A DNA stretch of 64,000 nucleotides from IMG/VR virus record IMGVR_UViG_3300021134_000001, positions 1 to 64,000 of that record; one strand, given 5' to 3'. Under the pieces are notes generated by a model. It was not told where the DNA came from and searched no databases. It was given only the letters and a program-made list of their open reading frames with translations. The position numbers and the translations under genes are program-made. This document shows positions 37,701 to 45,583 of this stretch, in pieces. Each line of letters starts with the position of its first letter. Position 1 is the stretch's first letter. The DNA is from a virus.

Positions 37701-38616
37701 TACCTTGATCATTAATATAACATAGACCTCGTGGGAATGTTAAATCAACGTCAAACGCTGTGGTAGATTGTTTACTTCGAATGATTAATTCTGAACCTGA
37801 TTTTAGGACATAACTAAACTGATCGTAACCTACTCTATTCGTAAGAAACGTGGTATTAGTTACTAAACTATCTCGGTGCCATATCAGTTCAGGACTAAAG
37901 GTCTCGGCTAAAGTATCGCCAATCTTTAAATCGGTAACGCTAATATCTCCTAGACCGAAGTCATAGAGCGATGAAACTGTGGAAGATGTACCAACGTTAG
38001 TCACCAACGGATTAGCGGCTAATTGTGGAAATACCTTATGTCTGCCATAGATTCTCGCAACAGGTGCATACTTACGCATGCCATTTGATTGACCGCCAAG
38101 ACTATATGTTGGTGAGTCAGTAGTGCCACTTCCTGCACTACCGCCATTACTTGTATTAGCGGATGGAGGCGGAATGAGAGCGCTAACGGCCATCATACCG
38201 ACCATCGACACGCCCATAGTTACGAGCGAGGCGCCGATACCACCAGCAGCAAGGCCCATACTGGCGGCAAGCGGTGCAGCCACCATTGGCGCAAATACCG
38301 CGACAGCGACCATTAATGCAGCGCCTAGTACACCACTTTTACCGCCGCCTCCGCCTTTCTGTGGAACGATGGCCAAGAGAATACTATCGCCTTCTTGAAT
38401 CCAAAAGTTCTCCGGTTCATCCACTCGCATGCCATGATTAAAGGCAACTAAGTACCCGCGCAGATCTTCAGGAATGGCGCGCTCTACTAACTCATGAATG
38501 GTTTCACCAGGCACAGCGATGATCGAAAGATTATGTACGCCTGAAGGCGATAAAAGTCTAGCAAGTTGTTTCTGTTGCGTCTGTGGTGCATCTAATACTT
38601 CTAATTCATCCATCAT
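34762..38616 (-). CDS. tail tip attachment protein (lambda gpJ-like)
   Basis: 1284 aa. A Gly/Ala-rich hydrophobic segment near residues 95-150, a conserved YSLGGQSNGMRKYAPVARIYG region like gpJ, then beta-rich tip and fibronectin-like modules (DLSYYEIRYSPD, TGTYFIRAWDTSGN). It makes the central tip fibre that binds the receptor. It overlaps the NlpC/P60 gene by 11 bases, as tail-tip genes usually do. Confidence 0.9.
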   Translation of the reverse strand: MMDELEVLDAPQTQQKQLARLLSPSGVHNLSIIAVPGETIHELVERAIPEDLRGYLVAFNHGMRVDEPENFWIQEGDSILLAIVPQKGGGGGKSGVLGAALMVAVAVFAPMVAAPLAASMGLAAGGIGASLVTMGVSMVGMMAVSALIPPPSANTSNGGSAGSGTTDSPTYSLGGQSNGMRKYAPVARIYGRHKVFPQLAANPLVTNVGTSSTVSSLYDFGLGDISVTDLKIGDTLAETFSPELIWHRDSLVTNTTFLTNRVGYDQFSYVLKSGSELIIRSKQSTTAFDVDLTFPRGLCYINDQGNATGHSVYINAQYRLVGETVWRDVPASSFKGINAWEQQDPPPPEFFRYYDGKAWTGDQNQRIGMSGSTNQRFVAVISIVPPDVGEFEFRIIKGSPDNGSNRIIEDMAVTMIKSYKDGSVVNLNRKHTMLEMRVTASEKLSGTVQTLNAIATSVLRTTQDGKTFITEATSNPAWIALDILTSEANRKPIKDELIDWPSFIKFAKFCEEHKYYANFVIDYKTTVQELVSSVLSTGHAAMMFTTSGKYGVLLDEERTTPRQLITPANSWGFKGSRTFADTPHAFLVTFINGEKSSVIVENAPEISWQKEERIVYNDGYDENNATNFETLETFGITNPDQAWKYGRYMMAQGVLRSEHFTVNMDLENLVVQRGDLVHVANDVAKIGGIPSRIVSVDQNTVVIDQTLSIKPNGYSVRMSNGEVRTGLITRATSESYGTVLILDDATGLESDDLIIVGQTERVVGKYIVQSITPGNDLTAEITLVKYVPEVYQAETGEIPPWDAEISQDLIDSTDLYIASLKANETFVYVDRKPFASINLDWTIGGFGYAQADIYWTAPGHVNEYIGSSQTLSYSHIIDLLGNPGLIGAPLVYTVVPVTAGGVTGRSATVTIVLTRDITPPSDIKDYTLNVQSETIQLSWTKTLDPDLSYYEIRYSPDVRIPDWKYSLPLAIAPWNSTTVSVGARTGTYFIRAWDTSGNGSKIEQRRTTVANLPNVEIVEDIDDRLTLWPGIRTNFDVRVVARNKMISEWYKLSDVGFMDEIAGGIGDLMSSGTWGNAAPESVYVYENIVDFTDIYEVRVSSKIEAHGEYESGETAPTDAWDCWLEVRGTGKLNFISTWETMAEQPDMIGSGGQEWSDWRRIMVGDVTCKLLQMRIVARSYDPYVKVVITDGSVIIDALDRQWSKNDIELPAGVTTVFMDPPFMFDDISVAISIDGDTKPLTARVTNKNRLSFDLELFDIMDGSTSSGKVDAIVRGQGRERIQSI

Positions 38617-39001
38617 ATCTAAATACTCCAGTCAGACGATGCTTCCAGTTAACATTAGACAAGTCTTCTATACATGACTGTCTACCCTTGAGACTATGAA
38701 GAAACTCATGGTCATTCAACATAATACCGCAATGGACCTCAAGGCCCATGATTCGAAAGGTAACTACATCACCTTGTTTAGGTGTATCTACTTTACGCCA
38801 AGCAGCGCCTAAACTATGTTGGGCGCTTTTAATAGCGATATCGGCTACTGCCTCGTTATCTAATTCAGAATACATATAGGTTGGCAAGGTCTTGTTTAGA
38901 ACCTCTTTAGAATAAAGTTTAGCGATGCCATAACAATCAGCACCATCAAATGTTTCGCCACACACTACATAAGGTATTCCTATGAATTTAAGGATGCTCA
39001 T
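38606..39001 (-). CDS. NlpC/P60 tail assembly peptidase
   Basis: 131 aa. Catalytic Cys in GADCYGIAKLY, His in LEVHCGIML, and a third polar residue after it fit the NlpC/P60 fold of lambda gpK-like tail proteins. It may cut peptidoglycan peptides during DNA entry. Confidence 0.85.
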   Translation of the reverse strand: MSILKFIGIPYVVCGETFDGADCYGIAKLYSKEVLNKTLPTYMYSELDNEAVADIAIKSAQHSLGAAWRKVDTPKQGDVVTFRIMGLEVHCGIMLNDHEFLHSLKGRQSCIEDLSNVNWKHRLTGVFRYDG

Positions 39002-39056
39002 CCTAACTCCTTTGTAAATGACTTACCATAACCCTCTTGTGAAGGGTTACAGTCAA

Positions 39057-39530
39057 TCATCTGAATAATCCTGGAAAATGCACAGGGTCATAAGTCTCCG
39101 CTGGGAAACCAACTGACATTGTGTTAAGTACTTCTAGGTCACCAGTGATGGTGAGTGCGTCATATTGGACGCCTCGTAATGTTAGAAAATCTAGTCGTTT
39201 TTCTACAATATCTGGGTAAGCGCTACTGATCAACTCGACAGTTAACACCGGCGGAATAGCCTGTCCTCGTATTGCCTCTATAATCTCATTTGAAACGTTA
39301 GAGATTACTAAAGACACTCGTGGCAATTTTTCACCGTCATCTGAAGGAAGATTAAGTTTAAATGGAAACGGTTGATATGTGATTCCATTGCTTATGATCG
39401 ATTCGTTATTATTAACTAAATAGAGAGGCGGATTGCCAAGTGTTTCAATGGTCAATAGATACAACCAAGCCACTGGTGAACTAATGGCTTGGATATCTCT
39501 TTGATTTTCTGGATGGACTAGTACTGTCAT
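39057..39530 (-). CDS. minor tail protein (DUF1833-like)
   Basis: 157 aa. LYLLTIETLGNPPLYLVNNN and FKLNLPSDDGEKLPRVSLVI match DUF1833-type tail proteins, lambda gpL-like in position. ATG 39530 overlaps the preceding stop. Confidence 0.75.
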   Translation of the reverse strand: MTVLVHPENQRDIQAISSPVAWLYLLTIETLGNPPLYLVNNNESIISNGITYQPFPFKLNLPSDDGEKLPRVSLVISNVSNEIIEAIRGQAIPPVLTVELISSAYPDIVEKRLDFLTLRGVQYDALTITGDLEVLNTMSVGFPAETYDPVHFPGLFR

Positions 39531-39898
39531 AGTGTAGCCCAACTTGGCATTTGTTCCCACTTCATCGATGCTTCAAACACATTACGATCTATCCACTTGA
39601 TGATAGGAGGTGCTGTCACTCGTACAACAATCTCTAAGCCATCTTGTGGACGTTTAATACGTGTAGGTAAAACGCCACCTTGCTGTGAAACTCTAAACCA
39701 TTCAACGAAATCGTGATACTGAGCTGCCTTTAGTGTAAGAGTTGTTTCAATAGTTCTTACTAATCCAGTAGTACGTCTACGAACCTTTACTTCCATATCG
39801 TCCATAGCGCTACGAATGGTATTGGCAGCGTACGACTCGTTCCAACTTTGCATACATCCATCTATTGATGACGGACGTGGCGCAATGCTTATTGACAT
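39527..39898 (-). CDS. minor tail protein (lambda gpM-like position)
   Basis: 123 aa. RRRTTGLVRTIETTLTLKA and FVEWFRVSQQGGVLPTRI resemble small tail-tip assembly proteins found right after the tape measure gene. Confidence 0.7.
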   Translation of the reverse strand: MSISIAPRPSSIDGCMQSWNESYAANTIRSAMDDMEVKVRRRTTGLVRTIETTLTLKAAQYHDFVEWFRVSQQGGVLPTRIKRPQDGLEIVVRVTAPPIIKWIDRNVFEASMKWEQMPSWATL

Positions 39899-39909
39899 AA
39901 ATTACTCCT

Positions 39910-42327
39910 TTATTGCGCTGCGCGAGTTAAACCGTAAGAGGTACGCATAGACTTATCCATAGATCCTGATCCAAACATTTCTTTAACCTTCTTCTCAATC
40001 ATAATGTCAATCTGTTTAGATCCATCTTGATTAGTGGTTTCTGCGGTAGTCACGGTTGTATCAGCGTTATTGTAAACGTTAACTGTGGTTGGAGCCGCAG
40101 TGACGCCTAGTTTACCATCGCCACCTCTTTTAAGAGGCATAATGGCTTCAGGACCAGATTCGCCCATAACCCCAATGCGACCTTGAGTTGCGCCAAAGAC
40201 GCCACCTGTAGCGAACTTAAACACTTGAGGTGAGGTAGAAACGTCGCTCATACTAGCGCCACTGGCACCGCCAAATAGACCGCCTAACCATGAACCAAAT
40301 CCACCACCACCGCTTCCAGCGGTTGCGCCTGGTAATGAATTCTTAATACTATCCATTAGCGGTTTCATGATGGTCAATTGAACAATCATCTTAGCGATAT
40401 CTTTGAGAACAGATTCAGTAAACTTCGAGAATGAGAACTCAGCTTGACCTAACGTGTCAATAAAGTTATTAACAGCGTTCGACGCGTTACGATCAATAGC
40501 GTCAGTGATCCCTTCACTCATCTTCTTGAGTTCAAGATTAACACCTTCAACTTCAGCCTTCAATTTCTCGGCCTGTGTAGCGTTCAGTTTACCTTCAGCC
40601 AAAGCCTCATCAATCATTTGTAACTGAGTGGCAACATCTTCAGCAGCCTTAGCAGAGCCATTGATTTTCTTAGTTAGATCGTAGAACTTATCAGTACCTT
40701 TGCCGAGCGTATCTTGCAATTGTTCTAAATCTTCTTTATATTTCTTAAGAATGACTGGATCGGTTGTATCGAGCATTAACATCTGCATGTAAGCGATCTT
40801 CTCAGTTAACTGAGGAACGCCATCTTGCGCCTTTTCAATTCCTTGGCGCCACTGTTCGAATGGATCTCCAGCGGCTTTAAGTTTATCTATCTCTTCTTGT
40901 AAATGAGTAATCATCTGAGGATTAGTCTCAGTGGATAGAAGCTTGTACATATAAGCTAGCTTCTGATTCACCATCCCTAGATCTTCTTTGAAGTTTTGTA
41001 AACCTTCTACAAAAGACTTCCACGCGTCACGACCGGTTTTAGCGGCATTCTTTGCCGGATTGGCGAAATTCTCAGTAAATCCTTCACCAGTCTTCTTCGT
41101 GGCGCCAGCGATATCGTTCATCTGGAGTTTCGTGAGAAGTAGGTCTGATTTTAATACTTCTAATCCTGATGTATCGAAGCCAAACGCCTTCTTAACAGCG
41201 ATACCCGCATCAATCGCGGCAATACCAATATCAACAAAGAGATTCTTAACAGCTGTCCAATTAAGAACGACCACACCGGCGATCGCTACTATTGCGGTAA
41301 ACGGGTTAGCCAATGCAGCGGCTAACATCGCTCGCGTGTACATCAAAACAGCTTCGAGTAATGGTCCTGCGAACACGATGGCTAACAACTCCGCAACCTT
41401 TATAATGTCATCCATACTAGCCGCAACGTCTTTAGAAAATGCGATTAGATTTCCAAACACATAAGTAGCCACCTGTCCGACCTGTTCTAAGGCAACAGTA
41501 ATCTTTTCATTGATCTGAAAGGCCTTTGCGAACTCTACCTTAAATTGTGTAAATTGATTGTTGATTACATTTAAACTCTGTGAGATACGACGCGGTAAAT
41601 TACCAAAAGACTCAGAGATCTTACCATCACTATCTTTCAAAGCGTCAACTAGAATCTGTGAGGTAACTTTACCTTCACCACCCATCTTACGTAACTGACC
41701 AATGGTAATGCCTAAAGATTCGGCAATTCGGTTGGCAACTGTCGGTGCACGCTCTAACAGTGAGATCATCTCGTCACCACGTAACGAGCCTGAGCCTAAC
41801 GCTTGTGAGAATTGAAATACTGCACCAGAGGCTTCTTCAATGGAGCCGCCAGTGGCACCTAATTTCAAGAAGTTCTCAGTAACCTTTTGAATCTCTTCGT
41901 TAGACGAACCTAACGATTTCATACCAATAGACATACGACGCATCGCATCGGCGGTCTGTTCTAACGGTAAACCTAATGAGTTTGACGTCTCTTGAACACG
42001 CATCATCATATCAGCGGCGCGCTCGCCACTTCCAAGAACCGCTTTAAACGATCCTTCTAACGACAACATTGCTTCACGAGTTTTAGCGAAACCTGCAATG
42101 CTATTAAACGCGTTTGAGACTAACGCCATACCATTTGACAGGGCAGTAGTGGCTACGTTAAATTTTACCATCGCACCTTGAATACCAGTAAATTGGGACT
42201 CAACGGCCTTTGACGCTCCGCCAAACTTCTCTAATTCTTTTGTGGCTTGCGCCATACCGGCGGTAAACGCTGCGGTTTGTGCTTCTAGCGTGACGACTAG
42301 TGCGCCAACGTCATTATTTCCAGCCAT
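39910..42327 (-). CDS. tail tape measure protein
   Basis: 805 aa. The TIGR02675 tape-measure domain is clear: SLEGSFKAVLGSGERAADMM, SLGLPLEQTADAMRRM, GSLRGDEMISLLERAP. Then hydrophobic segments (residues 300-360) and a C-terminal GVFGATQGRIGVMGESGPEA, the common tape-measure end. Length suggests a tail of roughly 120 nm by the usual 1.5 angstrom per residue rule. Confidence 0.93.
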   Translation of the reverse strand: MAGNNDVGALVVTLEAQTAAFTAGMAQATKELEKFGGASKAVESQFTGIQGAMVKFNVATTALSNGMALVSNAFNSIAGFAKTREAMLSLEGSFKAVLGSGERAADMMMRVQETSNSLGLPLEQTADAMRRMSIGMKSLGSSNEEIQKVTENFLKLGATGGSIEEASGAVFQFSQALGSGSLRGDEMISLLERAPTVANRIAESLGITIGQLRKMGGEGKVTSQILVDALKDSDGKISESFGNLPRRISQSLNVINNQFTQFKVEFAKAFQINEKITVALEQVGQVATYVFGNLIAFSKDVAASMDDIIKVAELLAIVFAGPLLEAVLMYTRAMLAAALANPFTAIVAIAGVVVLNWTAVKNLFVDIGIAAIDAGIAVKKAFGFDTSGLEVLKSDLLLTKLQMNDIAGATKKTGEGFTENFANPAKNAAKTGRDAWKSFVEGLQNFKEDLGMVNQKLAYMYKLLSTETNPQMITHLQEEIDKLKAAGDPFEQWRQGIEKAQDGVPQLTEKIAYMQMLMLDTTDPVILKKYKEDLEQLQDTLGKGTDKFYDLTKKINGSAKAAEDVATQLQMIDEALAEGKLNATQAEKLKAEVEGVNLELKKMSEGITDAIDRNASNAVNNFIDTLGQAEFSFSKFTESVLKDIAKMIVQLTIMKPLMDSIKNSLPGATAGSGGGGFGSWLGGLFGGASGASMSDVSTSPQVFKFATGGVFGATQGRIGVMGESGPEAIMPLKRGGDGKLGVTAAPTTVNVYNNADTTVTTAETTNQDGSKQIDIMIEKKVKEMFGSGSMDKSMRTSYGLTRAAQ

Positions 42328-42329
42328 TA

Positions 42330-42809
42330 CTATCTCCTTCTCTTATACCCACCACGGATAGCCATACGGCCGGCTTCTTTATACAATTCTGTCTTCATAC
42401 CTTGAACCATTAACTCAGCGATCTCACGTTTGTGTAAAGCCCAGGTCTGGGCGATACCTGTACCAGCTGAATCAAAGTTACCTGAAGATGCGGACACCTT
42501 TGTGCCATCTTTACGGGTGTAGGCTTTTCTACCTACATCCAAAACTTTATAGTATTGGCGACTGTTCAGTCCAACCTTTACTTTGTTATTGCCCATATAC
42601 TTCATAGTAATGGACTTGCGAAGGAGACCTTTCTCTCCTTTAGGCGCAGCACGCCTCATGAACGTGCGCAAACGGGAGCCAGCCATCCTGACTCCTGCTC
42701 GCACAATATTCTTATTCACCTTCTCAGGCAAGACTTTCATCGCCTCTAGTAGAGAATCAAGTCCATCTAATTGATAACCACTATCTTCTTTTGAGGTATC
42801 ATAACTCAT
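42330..42809 (-). CDS. HK97 gp10-like tail completion protein
   Basis: 159 aa. MSYDTSKEDSGYQLDGLDSL, LLRKSITMKYMGNNKVKVGL and a basic end (MAIRGGYKRRR) fit gp10-family neck/tail proteins. Unusual in lying between the tail chaperone and tape measure genes. It overlaps the chaperone T stop (ATGA). Confidence 0.65.
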   Translation of the reverse strand: MSYDTSKEDSGYQLDGLDSLLEAMKVLPEKVNKNIVRAGVRMAGSRLRTFMRRAAPKGEKGLLRKSITMKYMGNNKVKVGLNSRQYYKVLDVGRKAYTRKDGTKVSASSGNFDSAGTGIAQTWALHKREIAELMVQGMKTELYKEAGRMAIRGGYKRRR

Positions 42810-43275
42810 TTAGTTAGTCCTTTCACAAGATCATCTGGGCTACTGAGAAGGTTTTTCTGACCACCGAGTTTCTGGGCAGTCTCATGTTCTTGCGCCTTAC
42901 GCTGATAGAAATATATCCAACCAAGATATTCGGTGGCTGGCATCTTTTCCTTCAGTTCATAGAGCGGAAGTCCAAGAGTTTCCGCTAGACTGTAGAGGCC
43001 AAATTCGTGGTCGCTAAGGGCTTTCCCGCTGTGTCACCACTTAGGCCTGTAACTTCAAGAACGGCCTGCATTAGTTTAATATATTCACCGAGACCTAGGT
43101 TATTCACGGATTCACCTATAGGTTGACCATTCACGAAGATAGATTTTTTAACCAACGCCATTTGGAAATCTTTAGGCGACTTCTCCATCAAATCAATGAT
43201 TGGAAATAGTACACCAACGGTTGGTTCACGTACTTCATATGTACCGCTTTCTAATACTACTTGTGTTGTTTTCAT
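42806..43275 (-). CDS. tail assembly chaperone GT (frameshift product)
   Basis: Frameshift by -1 at the slippery site joins the first 85 codons of G to 71 codons in the other frame (ALSDHEFGLYSLAETLGLPL ... DDLVKGLTK), giving 156 aa. As in lambda gpG/gpGT, the long form should bind tape measure and the short form should bind tail-tube protein. Its stop overlaps the next start. Confidence 0.85.
42985..43275 (-). CDS. tail assembly chaperone G
   Basis: 96 aa. MKTTQVVLESGTYEVREPTV with a helical middle is typical of this small chaperone just downstream of the major tail protein. ATG 43275 follows GAGAG. Confidence 0.85.
   Translation of the reverse strand: MKTTQVVLESGTYEVREPTVGVLFPIIDLMEKSPKDFQMALVKKSIFVNGQPIGESVNNLGLGEYIKLMQAVLEVTGLSGDTAGKPLATTNLASTV
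43021..43027 (-). promoter_or_regulatory. -1 frameshift slippery site GGGAAAG
   Basis: The minus-strand heptamer G GGA AAG is in the correct phase in gene G and is the same heptamer used by lambda G/T. An open -1 frame continues for 71 codons to a stop overlapping the next ATG. Confidence 0.9.
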
Positions 43276-43295
43276 GTATGCTCTCACTTTTAACG

Positions 43296-43332
43296 GCTCA
43301 CCAATTAAAAGACTACGGAAAGTAGGGTGAGC
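43296..43332 (-). terminator. nested hairpin between major tail protein and chaperone
   Basis: GCTCACC pairs with GGTGAGC (7 bp), and inside it CTAC pairs with GTAG. It lies just after the major tail protein gene and may attenuate transcription so that tube protein is made in excess. Confidence 0.55.
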
Positions 43333-43414
43333 AACTACCTTGTCGGCTTTCGCCTATCCGTGTCAAAAGTTTACTACTCTAATCCACTCATAAGAATGGA
43401 CTAGATAGTTTACC

Positions 43415-44083
43415 TTACACTGTTGGTGTAACGAAACGATGTACTGGCTTAGATGCCAATGTGGCTGTACCGTTAAACGCGATAGCGCCATCTAATGGGA
43501 GATCCCATGTCAATTGGCTAACAGCTAAAGGCGCAATGATGAAACCGTTTGAAGGTAGTTCAATACGGATCATGCGTGTTAAACCATCTTCTGCAGCGGC
43601 TAACAGTGCTGGGTAATCTTCAGCAGTAATATCTACATAACCACCGAATGTTAGAGTACCAGCCTGAACTACAACAGAAGGAATAGAAGCAGTTGGATCG
43701 CAGTATGTACCAACAGAAACGGTTCCAGGTGTGTCAGAGTTAATGGCCAATGCGTTCAAACAGAGGTTAGTAAACTTAGAAAATACCTTCGCAGTACCAG
43801 TGAACAATGTTGGCGGCTCTGTAATAGCAGTAGAGTCGGCGCCAATCAATTCGATTTCAGTGCTAGAAGTGTTTGGACCTGCTACGAATGTTTTACCATC
43901 CAATAGAGCAAAGGTCGTACCAGCGATAGTTACTAAATCGCCTGGTTTTGCGGTGTTAATCGCAGTGATAACAGTTGGATTGCTTGACGAAATGCCGGTG
44001 ATGGTCGCAGTTGTTGAGGATCCTGCTTGATCTACCGGAGAGCTGAGGCCGATGATTACGCCTTTTGAACTTTTCGCTGACAT
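43415..44083 (-). CDS. major tail (tube) protein
   Basis: 222 aa. Position upstream of the G/GT chaperone, beta-rich Thr/Gly-rich sequence (TLTFGGYVDITAEDYPALL, LTWDLPLDGAIAFNGTA) and length fit a siphovirus tube protein. Confidence 0.82.
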   Translation of the reverse strand: MSAKSSKGVIIGLSSPVDQAGSSTTATITGISSSNPTVITAINTAKPGDLVTIAGTTFALLDGKTFVAGPNTSSTEIELIGADSTAITEPPTLFTGTAKVFSKFTNLCLNALAINSDTPGTVSVGTYCDPTASIPSVVVQAGTLTFGGYVDITAEDYPALLAAAEDGLTRMIRIELPSNGFIIAPLAVSQLTWDLPLDGAIAFNGTATLASKPVHRFVTPTV

Positions 44084-44095
44084 ATGTAATTCTCC

Positions 44096-44491
44096 TTAAT
44101 TAAACAAATAAATGTATTCAATACCTACAGTTACTTGATAGTATTTATTAGCGTCACCACCGGAAAACTCTTCAGGTGCCTGATCATTTAATAATGTAAG
44201 TTTCCCATTTGGGTCGTGATTATTCATAAATTTTGCGGCAATTTCGGTAGCGTAATCTAATACGTCACCATCGCCAGTGCCTGGCTGTCCTGAGACAATG
44301 ATATCAATTACACCATGTTCTTCTTTACTATCGCAATAACTCTTTGAGTCAGTGTATTCATGACTGAACTCAATAGTACACCAAAACGGATCTTGTGGAT
44401 CATGTTCGGTATTAATTGTATCATAGTAAGGAACATCGGACGCTGTTTGAATCCACTCACGAGCCATATCTCGAACATATTTTCTAGACAT
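44096..44491 (-). CDS. tail terminator-like protein
   Basis: 131 aa. Located between the neck gene and major tail protein, with REWIQTASDVPYYDTINTEH and a conserved beta end (YYQVTVGIEYIYLF). Fits tail terminator proteins (lambda gpU-like). Confidence 0.65.
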   Translation of the reverse strand: MSRKYVRDMAREWIQTASDVPYYDTINTEHDPQDPFWCTIEFSHEYTDSKSYCDSKEEHGVIDIIVSGQPGTGDGDVLDYATEIAAKFMNNHDPNGKLTLLNDQAPEEFSGGDANKYYQVTVGIEYIYLFN

Positions 44492-44829
44492 TATTTACCT
44501 CGTGTAGTAATTTTATAGCCAATAATGGTGTCGTTTAAACGGACAGGAGTAACTGTCTCAGCGATAAACTTTTCACCTTTAATGGTAAACGAATCAAACT
44601 TCTCAGGTGTTACATCGGTAAAATCGCCTGCTTTTGCGGTAATGGTTTTACCAGCAAGGGCATACGCGTTTACGTTAGGTTGGTCAGTATTTCCCATCTT
44701 TGAGAAACCGACGGTTAGCGTTTTAGTTGTTTCAGTTTTCACATTCACCCAATCGGCTTTGACACCGAGTAAATCAATGACTGTCACAAAGGCGCCATCA
44801 ATGGTGGAATAGAGATCTGTACTTAGCAC
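44491..44829 (-). CDS. neck / head-closure-like protein
   Basis: 112 aa, beta-rich and Thr-rich (TETTKTLTVGFSKMG). Position after the connector gene matches gpFII-like head-closure proteins. Coupled to both neighbours. Confidence 0.55.
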   Translation of the reverse strand: MLSTDLYSTIDGAFVTVIDLLGVKADWVNVKTETTKTLTVGFSKMGNTDQPNVNAYALAGKTITAKAGDFTDVTPEKFDSFTIKGEKFIAETVTPVRLNDTIIGYKITTRGK

Positions 44830-45428
44830 GATATATCCCTATAATAATCAAGTAAATGGAAGAAGGAACCATACTGGCCCCAAGCCGCCGTTCTTGCCGC
44901 AGTAGCGGTGGTAGCAGAACCACTTGTGTTGAAACTCACAGTACCAACGTCAGGGATGTTGATGCTAGAGATAGCACCTGAACTCAATGACGATGAACTG
45001 CCAGACGAAGCGCCTGGATTATCGATGGCTTTATATGTGGCATCAAAGATACCCCAAAGTGCGAGTTCAATATCAGCAGGTAGAATTTTATATCCAGCCG
45101 CGTAATCGACCTCAAGCTCTTCTGCGCGATTGTAGTTCTTTAACTCTAATCGACCTAAGAGATGGTGAATCTTGTATTCAGGAAAGTTGCCATCTGAATC
45201 TTGCACGTTAAAGACTGCTTCAATTGGATACCGCTTTAGCGTGTATCTTTTAGATACTTGATAGTAAAACTTGGCGCGCTCAGCGGCCTTAAACATAAAC
45301 TTGCGGTCGCAGTAATTCTCTGCAATCGCTAAGGATGCATTCATAGCACCAACTAGTTGAGCGTCTTTTGATGTATCGCTAGCGTCTAAACCAACTCTAA
45401 CACGAGCTGACTCAATATCAAAACTCAT
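44823..45428 (-). CDS. head-tail connector protein (gp6-like)
   Basis: 201 aa. FDIESARVRVGLDASDTSKD, then a helix with ASLAIAENYCDRKF and YTLKRYPIEAVFNV, are typical of HK97 gp6-type connectors. ATG 45428 follows GGGAGATG. It marks the start of the tail module; a terminator precedes it. Confidence 0.82.
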   Translation of the reverse strand: MSFDIESARVRVGLDASDTSKDAQLVGAMNASLAIAENYCDRKFMFKAAERAKFYYQVSKRYTLKRYPIEAVFNVQDSDGNFPEYKIHHLLGRLELKNYNRAEELEVDYAAGYKILPADIELALWGIFDATYKAIDNPGASSGSSSSLSSGAISSINIPDVGTVSFNTSGSATTATAARTAAWGQYGSFFHLLDYYRDISC

Positions 45429-45504
45429 AATCATCTCCCGTGTGTAATACATTATAGATAGATTTCATAATATCCTTAATCAGTAGGCTTAGTAATAGCG
45501 ACAG

Positions 45505-45539
45505 CTAAAAATAAAGACACCGCTACCTTTCGATAGCGG
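45505..45539 (-). terminator. intrinsic terminator after the giant repeat protein
   Basis: On the minus strand CCGCTA pairs with TAGCGG (45520-45539), followed by TGTCTTTATTTTT. It separates the fibre cluster from the connector/tail genes, which may need their own promoter or readthrough. Confidence 0.75.
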
Positions 45540-45583
45540 CGCCTCTTAAACATTAATACTTATATAATGGCATGATTTATTCC

